Below are positions 56,692 through 64,000 of a DNA stretch of 64,000 nt, one piece after another. Below the pieces are notes generated by a model, which was not told the origin of the DNA, ran no database searches, and saw nothing but the letters and a program-made list of their open reading frames with translations. The first letter of the stretch is position 1. The number at the start of each line of letters is the position of its first letter. The stretch is from contig JODX01000032.1 of assembly GCA_000719105.1 (NCBI GenBank), forward strand, positions 3,405 to 67,404. Reading direction: 5' to 3'. The position numbers were made by a program, and so were the translations under genes. Source of the stretch: Streptomyces sclerotialus. GTDB taxonomy: Bacteria > Actinomycetota > Actinomycetes > Streptomycetales > Streptomycetaceae.

Positions 56692-58038
56692 GTGGCGCAC
56701 CCGCCGGATGTCACACGGCCCACCGCCCATGACGCGCACCGGGCGGCGGCGCGGGCACTCGAGGGAACCCATGCCGCCGCACCGGCCGGACGGCGCCCCG
56801 GGGCCGCGCACCGGCCGGCGGCCGGGCAGTCCTGGAGCCGGGTGGTCCGCGGCGGCATCGACCCCGATCACGACCTGCGGAGCGACCTGCTCAGCCGCGA
56901 GGAGATCGAGCGGCGCCGGCGGACCTCACGGCTCCGGCACGTCCTGCCCGTCCTGCACGAGGGGCTGCAGCCGTTCACCGGCTCGGGGCAGCACATCGTG
57001 ATGGTCGCCGACGCGGAGGGCCGGGTGCTGTGGCGCGTGGGCGGCGCCTCCGGGCTGCGCCGGGCGGACGGGCACGGTCTCGCCGTCGGCGTGGACCGGC
57101 GCGAGGAGGTGGTCGGCGTCAACGGGCTCGGCACCCCGCTGGTGACCCGCCGCCCGGTCCAGGTCGCCTCCGCCGAGCACTTCGTGCGCATCCTGCGCTC
57201 CTGGGCGTGCACCGGCGCCGTCATCACCGACCCGCGCGACGGCCGGCTGCTCGGCGCGGTCGACGTCAGCGGTCCGCTGGAGAGTCACCACCCGGCCACG
57301 CTCGCCCTGGTCGAGTCGGTGGCCAAACTCGCCGAGGCCCGGCTATGGGACCTGCACCTGACCTCGCTGGAGCGGCTGCGCGCGGTCGCCGCCCCGGTGC
57401 TGGCGCGGATCGGCGGGCGCGCGGTGGCCGTGGACGACCACGGCTGGACGGCCGCGGTGACCGGGATGCCGTACACCCGGCGCCTCGCCCTGCCCGCGGC
57501 GCTCTCCCCGGGCCGGTCCCGGCTGCCGGCCCTGGGCCCGTGCGCGGTGGAAGCGCTGCCCGGGGGCTGGCTGGTCCGGCCCTGCGACGGGCCGCCGGCC
57601 GCCTCCGGCACCGCCCGCCTCGTACTGGACCTGACGCGTCCGCACCGCTGGACGGTGACCGTATCCGGCGGCGCGTGCTCCTGGACCCATGAACTCAGTC
57701 CCCGGCACGCGGAGTTGCTGTACCTGCTGGCCCGGCACCGCACCGGCCGCAGCGCCGCCGCGCTCGCCGACGACCTGTTCGGCGACCCGGCCCGCACGGT
57801 CACGGCCCGCGCCGAGATGTCCCGGGTACGGCGCCGGCTCGGGGCGTTCCTGGAGCACCGTCCGTACCGCTTCGCGGAGGGCGTGGAGGTGGAGGTGCTG
57901 CTGCCCGACGATCCGCTGGACCTGTTCCCCCGGTCGCTGGCGCCCGGAGTGCTGCGGGCCCGCGAGGCGTCCCGCCGGACGGAGGGCGGAGCGGAACGCG
58001 GGGCCGGTCGGGGCGGGAACGCGCGGTGCGAGGGATAA
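56692..58038 (+). CDS. GAF-domain regulatory protein
   Basis: A GTG at 56692 follows GGGAGGAACGA and gives 448 residues. Residues about 85-210 are a GAF sensor domain (GQHIVMVADAEGRVLWRVGG, NGLGTPLVTRRPVQV, AVITDPRDGRLLGAVDVSGP). After a linker, the C-terminus (LSPRHAELLYLLARH, then RAEMSRVRRRLG and PYRFAEGVEVEV) looks like a winged-helix DNA-binding domain. The layout recalls AcoR-like GAF regulators that lack the ATPase domain. The ligand is unknown. It lies alone between two terminated or divergent units, with a 0.35-kb upstream region. Confidence 0.82.
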   Translation: MAHPPDVTRPTAHDAHRAAARALEGTHAAAPAGRRPGAAHRPAAGQSWSRVVRGGIDPDHDLRSDLLSREEIERRRRTSRLRHVLPVLHEGLQPFTGSGQHIVMVADAEGRVLWRVGGASGLRRADGHGLAVGVDRREEVVGVNGLGTPLVTRRPVQVASAEHFVRILRSWACTGAVITDPRDGRLLGAVDVSGPLESHHPATLALVESVAKLAEARLWDLHLTSLERLRAVAAPVLARIGGRAVAVDDHGWTAAVTGMPYTRRLALPAALSPGRSRLPALGPCAVEALPGGWLVRPCDGPPAASGTARLVLDLTRPHRWTVTVSGGACSWTHELSPRHAELLYLLARHRTGRSAAALADDLFGDPARTVTARAEMSRVRRRLGAFLEHRPYRFAEGVEVEVLLPDDPLDLFPRSLAPGVLRAREASRRTEGGAERGAGRGGNARCEG

Positions 58039-58174
58039 CCCTGCGTTCCTCCGGTACCCGTCCGGGCCCCGTGTCCTCTGAAGTAGCATCCCTCCCGAAC
58101 CACCCCATCTGCTTCTCTGTCAACGCCGTCAACGTTGGCCGCAGTTGGCCGGTCGCCATCGGAAGGTTGGTCTC

Positions 58175-59596
58175 ATGAGGCACCGCGGCAGGCACCGACG
58201 GCGCGGACGAGGACGTGCACTGCGCGCGGGGCTGGCCGGTACGGCGTTCGCGCTGACCGCCGCCGCCACTCTGATCAGCACCTCGCAGGCCGCCGGCGGG
58301 GACACCCCCGGCCCGTTGACCGCGCTCACCTCGCCCGCGGAGATCGACGACTTCCGGCTCCGCGAGAGCCTGACCGGCGAGCCGGCGCTCGACACGCTGA
58401 CCGACGCGATGGGCGGCGGCGTCACCGTGCACGAGGTGCTGCGGGACGCCGACCACCCGATGCGGAACGAGGACGACTGCTCCGACTCCGAGCGCTCCGC
58501 GCTGCCCGTCGAACCCACCGCCACGCGCGCGTACTGCTGGGACACCGACGACGCCACCACGCAGGAGTGGCTCCCGCGGTCGGTCACCACCTCGGGCGAC
58601 GCCGACGAGGACGGCACCTGGGGCGGCGACCGCGTCATCCTGGCCGGCTGGACCCACAACGACCGCAGGGCCGGTGAACCGGCGGCGGACCGGGGCCTCG
58701 CCCGGGTGGCGTTCATCGACGCGAGCGACCCGGACGACCTGAAGTACCGCTGGGTCCTGCTGGTCGCGCCGCGCGACGGCGGCCGGGACTTCGACCCGGT
58801 GCGCTCCCGGGCCGGCGGCATGGTCTGGTACCAGGACAAGCTGATCGTCACGGCGAGCACCGGCGCCGCCCACGACGACGCCCTGTTCGTCTTCGACCTG
58901 GACCGCGTCCTGCGGACCGACGTGAGCGACGACGCGGTCGGCCGGGTGGACGGCGGCTGGTCGGCCCACCACCACCGGTATGTGCTGCCGGCGGTCGGCT
59001 CCTACCGCCCGCCGGGCGGCACGTGCACGGCCGCACACGGCGACGCGGCCCCCTGTTTCTCCTCCCTCTCGCTGGACCGCACCTCGGTCCCGCACAGCCT
59101 GGTGGCCACCGAGCCTGCCGGGTCCACCGGGTCCACCGGGTCCACCGGGTCCACCGGCCGGTCCGGTTCCGGCGACGACGCACCGGCACGCGTCTGGCGC
59201 TACCCCTTCAGCACCTCGGCCGACCGCACCGGACTGCTGGGCGCCGACCCCTTCGGCCGGATCGACGCGGTGGAGGCGTACGAGACGGATGCGGCCGGCG
59301 CCCGGGGCGTACTCTCCCACCGGCACCCCGGAGCGGAGGAGGCCGACTGGTACGTGGGCGGCACCCACGAGAACCTCGGCCGACACGGCACGCTGTGGCG
59401 GCAGGACGAGGACGGCGCCGAGGCCGCCGAGTGCACTGCCGACGGGTCCCGCGCCTGCTGGGGGCGGCACACCGAGTCGCTGTCGTACTGGCAGGAGACC
59501 GGCGAACTGTGGACGCTCACGGAACGGCCGGACGCCCCCTCGGAGCGGGTGCTGTACGCGGTGCCGCTGGCGTCGGTGGACGAGGCGCTGGACTGA
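58175..59596 (+). CDS. Secreted hypothetical protein
   Basis: A 473-residue exported protein: an Arg/His-rich N-region (MRHRGRHRRRGRGRALRAGL) and hydrophobic core (AGTAFALTAAATLISTSQAA) form the signal. GGAAGG lies about eight bases before the ATG. The mature protein is acidic, with several cysteines (DDC, YCWD, GTCTAAH, PCFSS, AECT, ACWG) probably in disulfides, and repeated WR and HHHRY segments suggesting a beta-propeller-like domain. A GST repeat (four 9-bp units at about 59120-59157) forms a linker. No enzymatic motif is recognised. Function unknown. Confidence 0.8.
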   Translation: MRHRGRHRRRGRGRALRAGLAGTAFALTAAATLISTSQAAGGDTPGPLTALTSPAEIDDFRLRESLTGEPALDTLTDAMGGGVTVHEVLRDADHPMRNEDDCSDSERSALPVEPTATRAYCWDTDDATTQEWLPRSVTTSGDADEDGTWGGDRVILAGWTHNDRRAGEPAADRGLARVAFIDASDPDDLKYRWVLLVAPRDGGRDFDPVRSRAGGMVWYQDKLIVTASTGAAHDDALFVFDLDRVLRTDVSDDAVGRVDGGWSAHHHRYVLPAVGSYRPPGGTCTAAHGDAAPCFSSLSLDRTSVPHSLVATEPAGSTGSTGSTGSTGRSGSGDDAPARVWRYPFSTSADRTGLLGADPFGRIDAVEAYETDAAGARGVLSHRHPGAEEADWYVGGTHENLGRHGTLWRQDEDGAEAAECTADGSRACWGRHTESLSYWQETGELWTLTERPDAPSERVLYAVPLASVDEALD

Positions 59597-59683
59597 GCGC
59601 GCCGCGTCCGTGCCGGTACGTCCGTATCCACGGAACGGACCTGCCCTGGTCGCAGGAGTGGACCGCATGATTTTCTGACCCCC

Positions 59684-60256
59684 ATGACCTCCATGGCCAC
59701 GATCACCGTCACCACCTGGTCCCTGGAGCAGACGTCCCCCGCGGACCTGCTGCCCGCCCGGGCCCCCGAGGGAGACGTCCGCGTCCTCCGCTCCGGGGTT
59801 GCCTCGCCCGAGTTCAGCCGCTTCCTGTACGCCTCCGTCGGCGGTGACATCAGCTGGACCGACCGGCTGCCGTGGTCGTACGCCCGCTGGCAGGAGCACC
59901 TCGGCCGGCCGGGGGTGGAGACCTGGGTGGCGTACGACCGCGGGACGCCCGCCGGCTACGTGGAGCTGGAGCCGCAGGCCGAGGGGGCCGTGGAGATCGT
60001 GTACTTCGGGCTGCTGCCGGCCTTCCGCGGGCGCCGCATCGGCGGGCACCTGCTGTCGTACGCGACCGCGCGGGCCTGGGACCTGGCCGAGCGGTGGCCG
60101 GAGCTGCCGCCGACCGAGCGGGTGTGGCTGCACACCTGCAGCAAGGACGGCGAGCACGCGATGGCGAACTACCGGCGGCGCGGGTTCAGGCTCTTCGACA
60201 CCAAGGTCGAGGAGGAGCCGGTGGCCGCCACCCCGGGGCCGTGGCCGGGGGCCTGA
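59684..60256 (+). CDS. GNAT family N-acetyltransferase
   Basis: A 190-residue GNAT protein. The acetyl-CoA-binding motif A is VYFGLLPAFRGRRIGGHLLS, followed by the motif B region HAMANYRRRGFRLFDTK. GTPAGYVELEPQAEG is the central strand pair. The substrate is unknown. ATG 59684 is 7 bp after TTTTCT, a weak -10, so leaderless expression is possible; ATG 59693 is an alternative start. It stands alone, in front of the sulfur operon's promoter. Confidence 0.88.
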   Translation: MTSMATITVTTWSLEQTSPADLLPARAPEGDVRVLRSGVASPEFSRFLYASVGGDISWTDRLPWSYARWQEHLGRPGVETWVAYDRGTPAGYVELEPQAEGAVEIVYFGLLPAFRGRRIGGHLLSYATARAWDLAERWPELPPTERVWLHTCSKDGEHAMANYRRRGFRLFDTKVEEEPVAATPGPWPGA

Positions 60257-60426
60257 GCCCGGCGCGCGCGGCGGAGCGGGACCCGACACCGACACCGGCA
60301 CCGACACTGGCAATGACACTCGTCCCGCGCATGACACAGATCACACTGTCTCGTCATTCGGGACGTTCCTGTCCATCATTTGGATGAAGGTGGACTGAGT
60401 CCAAAAAGCCGTGCCACGCTTCCGTC
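60257..60426 (+). promoter_or_regulatory. Promoter region of the sulfur operon with palindrome
   Basis: The perfect 13-base palindrome TGGACTGAGTCCA lies at 60391-60403. Its left half overlaps a possible -35 (TGGACT, 60391-60396), 18 bp before a possible -10 (CACGCT, 60415-60420) that would start transcription at the leader-peptide ATG (60427). The palindrome is a good candidate for a sulfur-responsive regulator site. The part at 60281-60325 holds simple GACACC/GACACT repeats. Confidence 0.45.
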
Positions 60427-60510
60427 ATGTCTGGAACTGGAATTGCCTTGGTGAGTCGGCGGCACGTCGACCTCGGCCGCATGTCCAGCGCCATCTGTCC
60501 GGCGGGCTGA
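60427..60510 (+). CDS. Leader peptide of the sulfate-assimilation operon (27 residues)
   Basis: ATG 60427 opens 27 codons: it begins MSGTGIALVSRRHVDLGR and ends with one Cys close to the stop (AICPAG). The RRHVDLGR block and terminal Cys are characteristic of short leader peptides upstream of sulfur genes in Streptomyces. Cysteine-sensing leader ORFs are known in mycobacteria as attenuators of downstream sulfur genes. No Shine-Dalgarno is seen, so it may be leaderless. It lies 136 bp before the sulfite reductase. Whether the Cys codon mediates attenuation here is inference. Confidence 0.75.
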   Translation: MSGTGIALVSRRHVDLGRMSSAICPAG

Positions 60511-60646
60511 CGAGCCGCAGCACCGCCGTTCTCTCCCTCCCCGCCTCGCCCGCGCAACGGAGCGCAAGCCCGGCACGCATGCCGTAATGCGCCCGCGCGC
60601 GTAGGTCAGAGCCGCATTCCCGCCTGTCCCGAAGGACGTAACAACC

Positions 60647-62338
60647 ATGGCCGCCACCCCGCAGAACCCCGCCGTGCCCCGCCGCAAGGTGAGCCGTCAC
60701 CGCGGCGAGGGGCAGTGGGCCGTAGGTCACCACACCCCGCTCAACGGCAACGAGCAGTTCAAGAAGGACGACGACGGTCTCAATGTGCGGACACGCATTG
60801 AGACGATCTACTCCAAGCGTGGCTTCGACTCCATCGACCCCAACGACCTGCGCGGGCGGATGCGCTGGTGGGGCCTCTACACCCAGCGCAAGCCCGGCAT
60901 CGACGGCGGCAAGACCGCGGTCCTCGCACCGGAGGAGCTGGACGACCGGTACTTCATGCTCCGCGTGCGCATCGACGGCGGCCGGCTGACCGTCGCCCAG
61001 CTGCGCGCCATCGGCGAGGTGTCCCAGGAGTACGCGCGCGGCACCGCGGACATCACCGACCGGCAGAACATCCAGCTGCACTGGATCCGCATCGAGGACG
61101 TGCCGGCGATCTGGGAGAAGCTGGAGGCCGTCGGGCTCTCCACGACCGAGGCGTGCGGGGACTGCCCGCGTGTGATCATCGGCTCCCCCGTGGCGGGCAT
61201 CGCCGCGGACGAGATCATCGACGGCACCCCGGCCGTCGACGAGATCCACGAGCGGTACATCGGCAGCAAGGAGTTCTCCAACCTGCCGCGCAAGTTCAAG
61301 ACGGCCGTCTCCGGCTCCCCCGTGCAGGACGTCGTCCACGAGATCAACGACGTGGCCTTCGTCGGCGTGGTCCACCCCGAGCACGGCCCCGGCTTCGACC
61401 TCTGGGTCGGCGGCGGCCTCTCCACCAACCCCAGGCTGGCCGAACGCCTGGGCACCTGGGTGCCGCTGGACGAGGTCGCGGACGTCTGGGCCGGTGTCGT
61501 CGGCATCTTCCGCGACTACGGCTACCGGCGGCTGCGCACCCGGGCCCGGCTGAAGTTCCTGATGGCCGACTGGGGCCCGGAGAAGTTCCGTCAGGTGCTG
61601 GAGGACGAGTACCTCCACCGCAAGCTCGTCGACGGCCCCGCGCCCGCGGAGCCCGTCTCCGAGTGGCGTGACCACGTCGGCGTGCACAAGCAGCGCGACG
61701 GCCGCTACTACGTGGGCTTCGCCCCGCGCGTCGGCCGCGTCGACGGCGCCACCCTGACCAAGATCGCGGAACTGGCCGCCGCCCACGGCTCCGACCGGCT
61801 CAACACCACCGTCGAGCAGAAGATGATCATCCTCGACGTGGAGCAGGACCAGATCGACTCCCTCGTGGCCGGTCTCGAGGCGCTGGACTTCCAGGTGAAC
61901 CCGTCGCCGTTCCGCCGCGGCACCCTGGCCTGCACCGGCATCGAGTTCTGCAAGCTCGCCATCGTCGAGACCAAGGCACGCGGGGCCTCCCTCATCGACG
62001 AGCTCGAGCGCCGTATGCCGGACTTCTCCGAGCCGCTCAGCATCAACATCAACGGCTGCCCGAACGCCTGCGCCCGCATCCAGACCGCCGACATCGGTCT
62101 CAAGGGGCAGCTCATGCTGAACGACCGGGGCGAGCAGGTCGAGGGCTACCAGGTGCACCTGGGCGGCGCGCTGGCCCTGGACGCCGGCTTCGGCCGCAAG
62201 GTGCGCGGTCTGAAGGTCACCTCCGAGGAACTGCCCGACTACGTCGAGCGCGTGCTGAAGCGGTTCGAGGCCGAGCGCGAGGACGGCGAGCGGTTCGCGA
62301 CCTGGGTCTCCAGGGCTTCCGAGGAGGCGCTGTCATGA
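60647..62338 (+). CDS. Sulfite/nitrite reductase (ferredoxin-type, siroheme)
   Basis: A 563-residue siroheme/[4Fe-4S] reductase with GAAGGA upstream. The ferredoxin-like half-domains are near 80-150 and 340-400. The cluster/siroheme cysteines are in TACTGIEFCKLAIVETKA-type sequence (ACTGIEFCK) and NINGCPNACARIQTADIG. Since it is followed by cysH and cysC, it reduces sulfite to sulfide, with ferredoxin as the likely donor. The gene starts an operon with tight overlaps (ATGA with the zinc-ribbon gene). The leader peptide upstream probably controls it. Confidence 0.95.
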   Translation: MAATPQNPAVPRRKVSRHRGEGQWAVGHHTPLNGNEQFKKDDDGLNVRTRIETIYSKRGFDSIDPNDLRGRMRWWGLYTQRKPGIDGGKTAVLAPEELDDRYFMLRVRIDGGRLTVAQLRAIGEVSQEYARGTADITDRQNIQLHWIRIEDVPAIWEKLEAVGLSTTEACGDCPRVIIGSPVAGIAADEIIDGTPAVDEIHERYIGSKEFSNLPRKFKTAVSGSPVQDVVHEINDVAFVGVVHPEHGPGFDLWVGGGLSTNPRLAERLGTWVPLDEVADVWAGVVGIFRDYGYRRLRTRARLKFLMADWGPEKFRQVLEDEYLHRKLVDGPAPAEPVSEWRDHVGVHKQRDGRYYVGFAPRVGRVDGATLTKIAELAAAHGSDRLNTTVEQKMIILDVEQDQIDSLVAGLEALDFQVNPSPFRRGTLACTGIEFCKLAIVETKARGASLIDELERRMPDFSEPLSININGCPNACARIQTADIGLKGQLMLNDRGEQVEGYQVHLGGALALDAGFGRKVRGLKVTSEELPDYVERVLKRFEAEREDGERFATWVSRASEEALS

Positions 62339-62517
62339 GCGAGCGGGCCGCGCCCTTCCACTGCCCCTACTGCGGCGACGAGGACCTGCGTCCGGGTGAG
62401 CAGGCCGCTCACGGCGCATGGGAATGCCGCGCGTGCAACCGAGCTTTCCAGTTGAAGTATCTCGGGCTGCTGGCCCGGGGGGTTCAACGAGCCGACAGCG
62501 GAGGGGATCACATATGA
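62335..62517 (+). CDS. Small zinc-ribbon protein of the sulfur operon
   Basis: A 60-residue protein with two CXXC pairs (FHCPYCGDED and WECRACNRAF), a zinc-ribbon layout. Its ATG overlaps the reductase stop (ATGA) and its own stop overlaps the cysH start, so all three are translated together. Small CXXC proteins at this position are conserved in Streptomyces sulfur operons, and none has a proven role that I know of. It may deliver or protect a metal cofactor or serve as an electron carrier. Confidence 0.85.
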   Translation: MSERAAPFHCPYCGDEDLRPGEQAAHGAWECRACNRAFQLKYLGLLARGVQRADSGGDHI

Positions 62518-63278
62518 CGACCGCTCAGACCGCTCAGGCGGATTCCGGTACGACCCCGCACGACCAGGAGACGGCCGGCGCCGAGGACGCCCGGCGCGCC
62601 GAACTCAAGGCGCTCGCCGAGCAGGCCGGCCGCGACCTGGAGGACGCCTCGGCCCTGGAGATCCTGCAGTGGGCCGCCGACACCTTCGGCAGGCGCTTCT
62701 GCGTGACCTCCTCCATGGAGGACGCGGTGGTCGCCCACCTCGCCTCCCGCGCGATGCCCGGCGTCGACGTCGTCTTCCTCGACACCGGCTACCACTTCGA
62801 GGAGACCATCGGCACCCGGGACGCGGTGGAGGCCGTGATGGACGTCAACGTCATCACGCTGACGCCGCGGCAGACGGTGGCCGAGCAGGACGCCGAGCAC
62901 GGCCCGAAGCTGCACGACCGGAACCCCGACCTGTGCTGCTTCCTGCGCAAGGTGAAGCCGCTGGAGGAGGGCCTCGCGCGGTTCGACGCGTGGGCGACCG
63001 GCCTGCGCCGCGACGAGTCCCCGACCCGGGCGAACACCCCGGTCGTCGGCTGGGACGAGAAGCGGCAGAAGGTGAAGATCTCGCCGATAGCCCGCTGGAC
63101 GCAGGACGACGTGGACGCCTACGTCACCGAGCACGGCGTGCTCACCAACCCCCTGCTCATGGACGGATACGCCTCCGTGGGCTGCGCCCCCTGCACCCGC
63201 CGGGTCCTCGAGGGCGAGGACGCGCGCGCCGGCCGCTGGGCGGGCCGCGCCAAGACCGAGTGCGGACTGCACGGCTGA
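62514..63278 (+). CDS. cysH: Adenylyl-sulfate (APS) reductase
   Basis: A 254-residue reductase with the N-type ATP-pyrophosphatase fold (CVTSSMEDAVVAHLASR, then VVFLDTGYHFEET). The [4Fe-4S] cysteines CC in LCCFLRKVKPLEE and CXXC in GCAPCTRRV mark the APS-reducing type, not PAPS-only enzymes, and the protein ends with the redox cysteine ECGLHG. It converts adenylyl sulfate to sulfite, with thioredoxin. Its ATG overlaps the zinc-ribbon stop. cysC follows 52 bp downstream. Confidence 0.95.
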   Translation: MTTAQTAQADSGTTPHDQETAGAEDARRAELKALAEQAGRDLEDASALEILQWAADTFGRRFCVTSSMEDAVVAHLASRAMPGVDVVFLDTGYHFEETIGTRDAVEAVMDVNVITLTPRQTVAEQDAEHGPKLHDRNPDLCCFLRKVKPLEEGLARFDAWATGLRRDESPTRANTPVVGWDEKRQKVKISPIARWTQDDVDAYVTEHGVLTNPLLMDGYASVGCAPCTRRVLEGEDARAGRWAGRAKTECGLHG

Positions 63279-63330
63279 CATGGCCGAGACATCGCGGAAC
63301 GCCCCCCTTCCGCAGAACCAGGAGAACCAA

Positions 63331-63867
63331 GTGACCACCGGAGCCACCGTCTGGCTCACGGGTCTGCCAAGCGCCGGCAAGACCACCATCGCGTACGAGC
63401 TGGCCCGGCTGCTGCGCGAGGACGGCCACCTCGTGGAGGTGCTCGACGGCGACGAGATCCGCGAGTTCCTCACCGCCGACCTCGGCTTCAGCCGCGCCGA
63501 CCGGCACACCAACGTGCAGCGCATCGGCTTCCTCGCCGACCTGCTGGCCCGCAACGGCGTCAAGGCGCTGGTGCCGGTCATCGCGCCGTACGCCGACAGC
63601 CGCGAGGCGGTGCGCAAGCGTCACGAGGTCAGCGGTGCCGCGTACGTGGAGGTGCACGTGGCCACGCCGGTCGACGTCTGCTCCGTACGCGATGTGAAGG
63701 GGCTGTACGCCAAGCAGGCCGCGGGCGAGATCTCCGGGCTCACCGGGGTGGACGACCCCTACGAGGAGCCCGTCTCCCCCGACCTGCGCATCGAGTCGCA
63801 GCACCAGACCGTGCAGGAGTCCGCGGCCACGCTCCACAAGCTGCTCGTCGAAAGGGGTCTGGCATGA
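63331..63867 (+). CDS. cysC: Adenylyl-sulfate kinase
   Basis: The GTG at 63331 with AGGAG seven bases upstream gives 178 residues and the standard N-terminus (TTGATVWLTGLPSAGKTT); an in-frame ATG at 63280 lacks a ribosome-binding site. The P-loop is GLPSAGKTT and the APS-binding segments are DGDEIREFL, GFSRADRHTN and IAPYADSREAVR. It phosphorylates APS to PAPS. As CysH uses APS directly, this kinase probably supplies PAPS for sulfotransferases. Its stop overlaps the cysD start (ATGA). Confidence 0.94.
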   Translation: MTTGATVWLTGLPSAGKTTIAYELARLLREDGHLVEVLDGDEIREFLTADLGFSRADRHTNVQRIGFLADLLARNGVKALVPVIAPYADSREAVRKRHEVSGAAYVEVHVATPVDVCSVRDVKGLYAKQAAGEISGLTGVDDPYEEPVSPDLRIESQHQTVQESAATLHKLLVERGLA

Positions 63868-64000
63868 CGACCGTCGCCTCCGTCTCCGAGGAGACCGACA
63901 GCCCGTACGCCCTCTCCCACCTGGACGCGCTGGAGTCCGAGGCGGTGCACATCTTCCGCGAGGTGGCGGGCGAGTTCGAGAACCCGGTGATCCTGTTCTC
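63864..64000 (+). CDS. cysD: Sulfate adenylyltransferase subunit 2 (partial, 5' end only)
   Basis: The first 45 codons are visible: a short variable N-terminus, then SHLDALESEAVHIFREVAGE and NPVILF, which precede the SGGKDS-type ATP-binding loop of CysD. CysD with CysN activates sulfate to APS. The ATG overlaps the cysC stop and has GAAAGGGG upstream. The gene continues past the right edge. Confidence 0.92.
   Translation, partial: MTTVASVSEETDSPYALSHLDALESEAVHIFREVAGEFENPVILF

Noticed and set aside
60281..60325. GACACC-type repeats as a CRISPR or regulatory array
   Set aside because: Units are only 6 bp, imperfect and without spacers; they look like simple-sequence DNA after the GNAT gene.

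Overview
The window is very GC-rich, uses GTG and TTG as well as ATG starts, and carries genes typical of Streptomyces: a close relative of the S. coelicolor alditol oxidase AldO, an MbtH-type NRPS, DUF5753/DUF397 pairs, twin-arginine secreted enzymes and a sulfate-assimilation operon preceded by a Cys-containing leader peptide. It reads as a chromosomal segment of a Streptomyces or close relative. I saw no tRNA, rRNA or CRISPR array. The species cannot be fixed from this sequence alone.

Left part (1-14.6 kb): the start of an Ada/AlkA-type alkylation-repair gene (runs off the left edge), rsgA, and a decayed duplicate of the rsgA 5' region that includes a second copy of a 23-24 residue upstream mini-ORF. 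Next come a two-module NRPS (C-A-T-C-A-MT-T-TE) with an MbtH protein, a membrane protein fusing a sigma-like HTH and a zinc finger to an extracellular cellulose-binding domain, and an orphan radical SAM enzyme with unusual cysteine spacing.

Middle (14.8-45 kb): mostly catabolic and accessory genes: a phosphotransferase pseudogene with a 24-bp tandem repeat, aldO, a berberine-bridge-type flavoprotein, lacZ, then a zone of broken genes at 21.7-26.5 kb (DUF5753 and DUF397 remnants, a frameshifted IS701-type transposase, the remains of a HINT/GIY-YIG polymorphic toxin, a Stealth-protein tail). An intact MerR/SDR pair with a clear MerR-type promoter sits inside that zone. Then follow secreted phosphoesterases, a three-gene operon for arabinogalactan side chains and backbone (two GH43 enzymes and an SGNH esterase), homocysteine methyltransferase, a carboxylesterase, a LacI regulator, ThuA, AraC regulators, an NmrA-type reductase and a YihY membrane protein.

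Right part (45-64 kb): the most interesting locus is a five-gene cluster at 46.2-54.6 kb. A Pls-type membrane poly-amino-acid synthetase (carrier, six membrane segments, three beta-helix-like domains) is encoded separately from an adenylation-carrier protein, followed by a TauD/clavaminate-synthase-like dioxygenase and SbnB and SbnA for L-2,3-diaminopropionate. Most junctions overlap by four bases. I infer a membrane synthetase for a (possibly hydroxylated) diaminopropionate oligomer or polymer. Beyond it lie an aidB-like acyl-CoA dehydrogenase, a GAF-domain regulator, a secreted protein, a GNAT acetyltransferase and the sulfur operon (leader peptide, sulfite reductase, zinc-ribbon protein, cysH, cysC, start of cysD).

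A recurring regulatory theme is leaderless transcription: at least seven genes have a TANNNT -10 hexamer ending 6-7 nt before the start codon with no Shine-Dalgarno sequence. Several genes are frameshifted, so their coordinates should be read as spans of homology.
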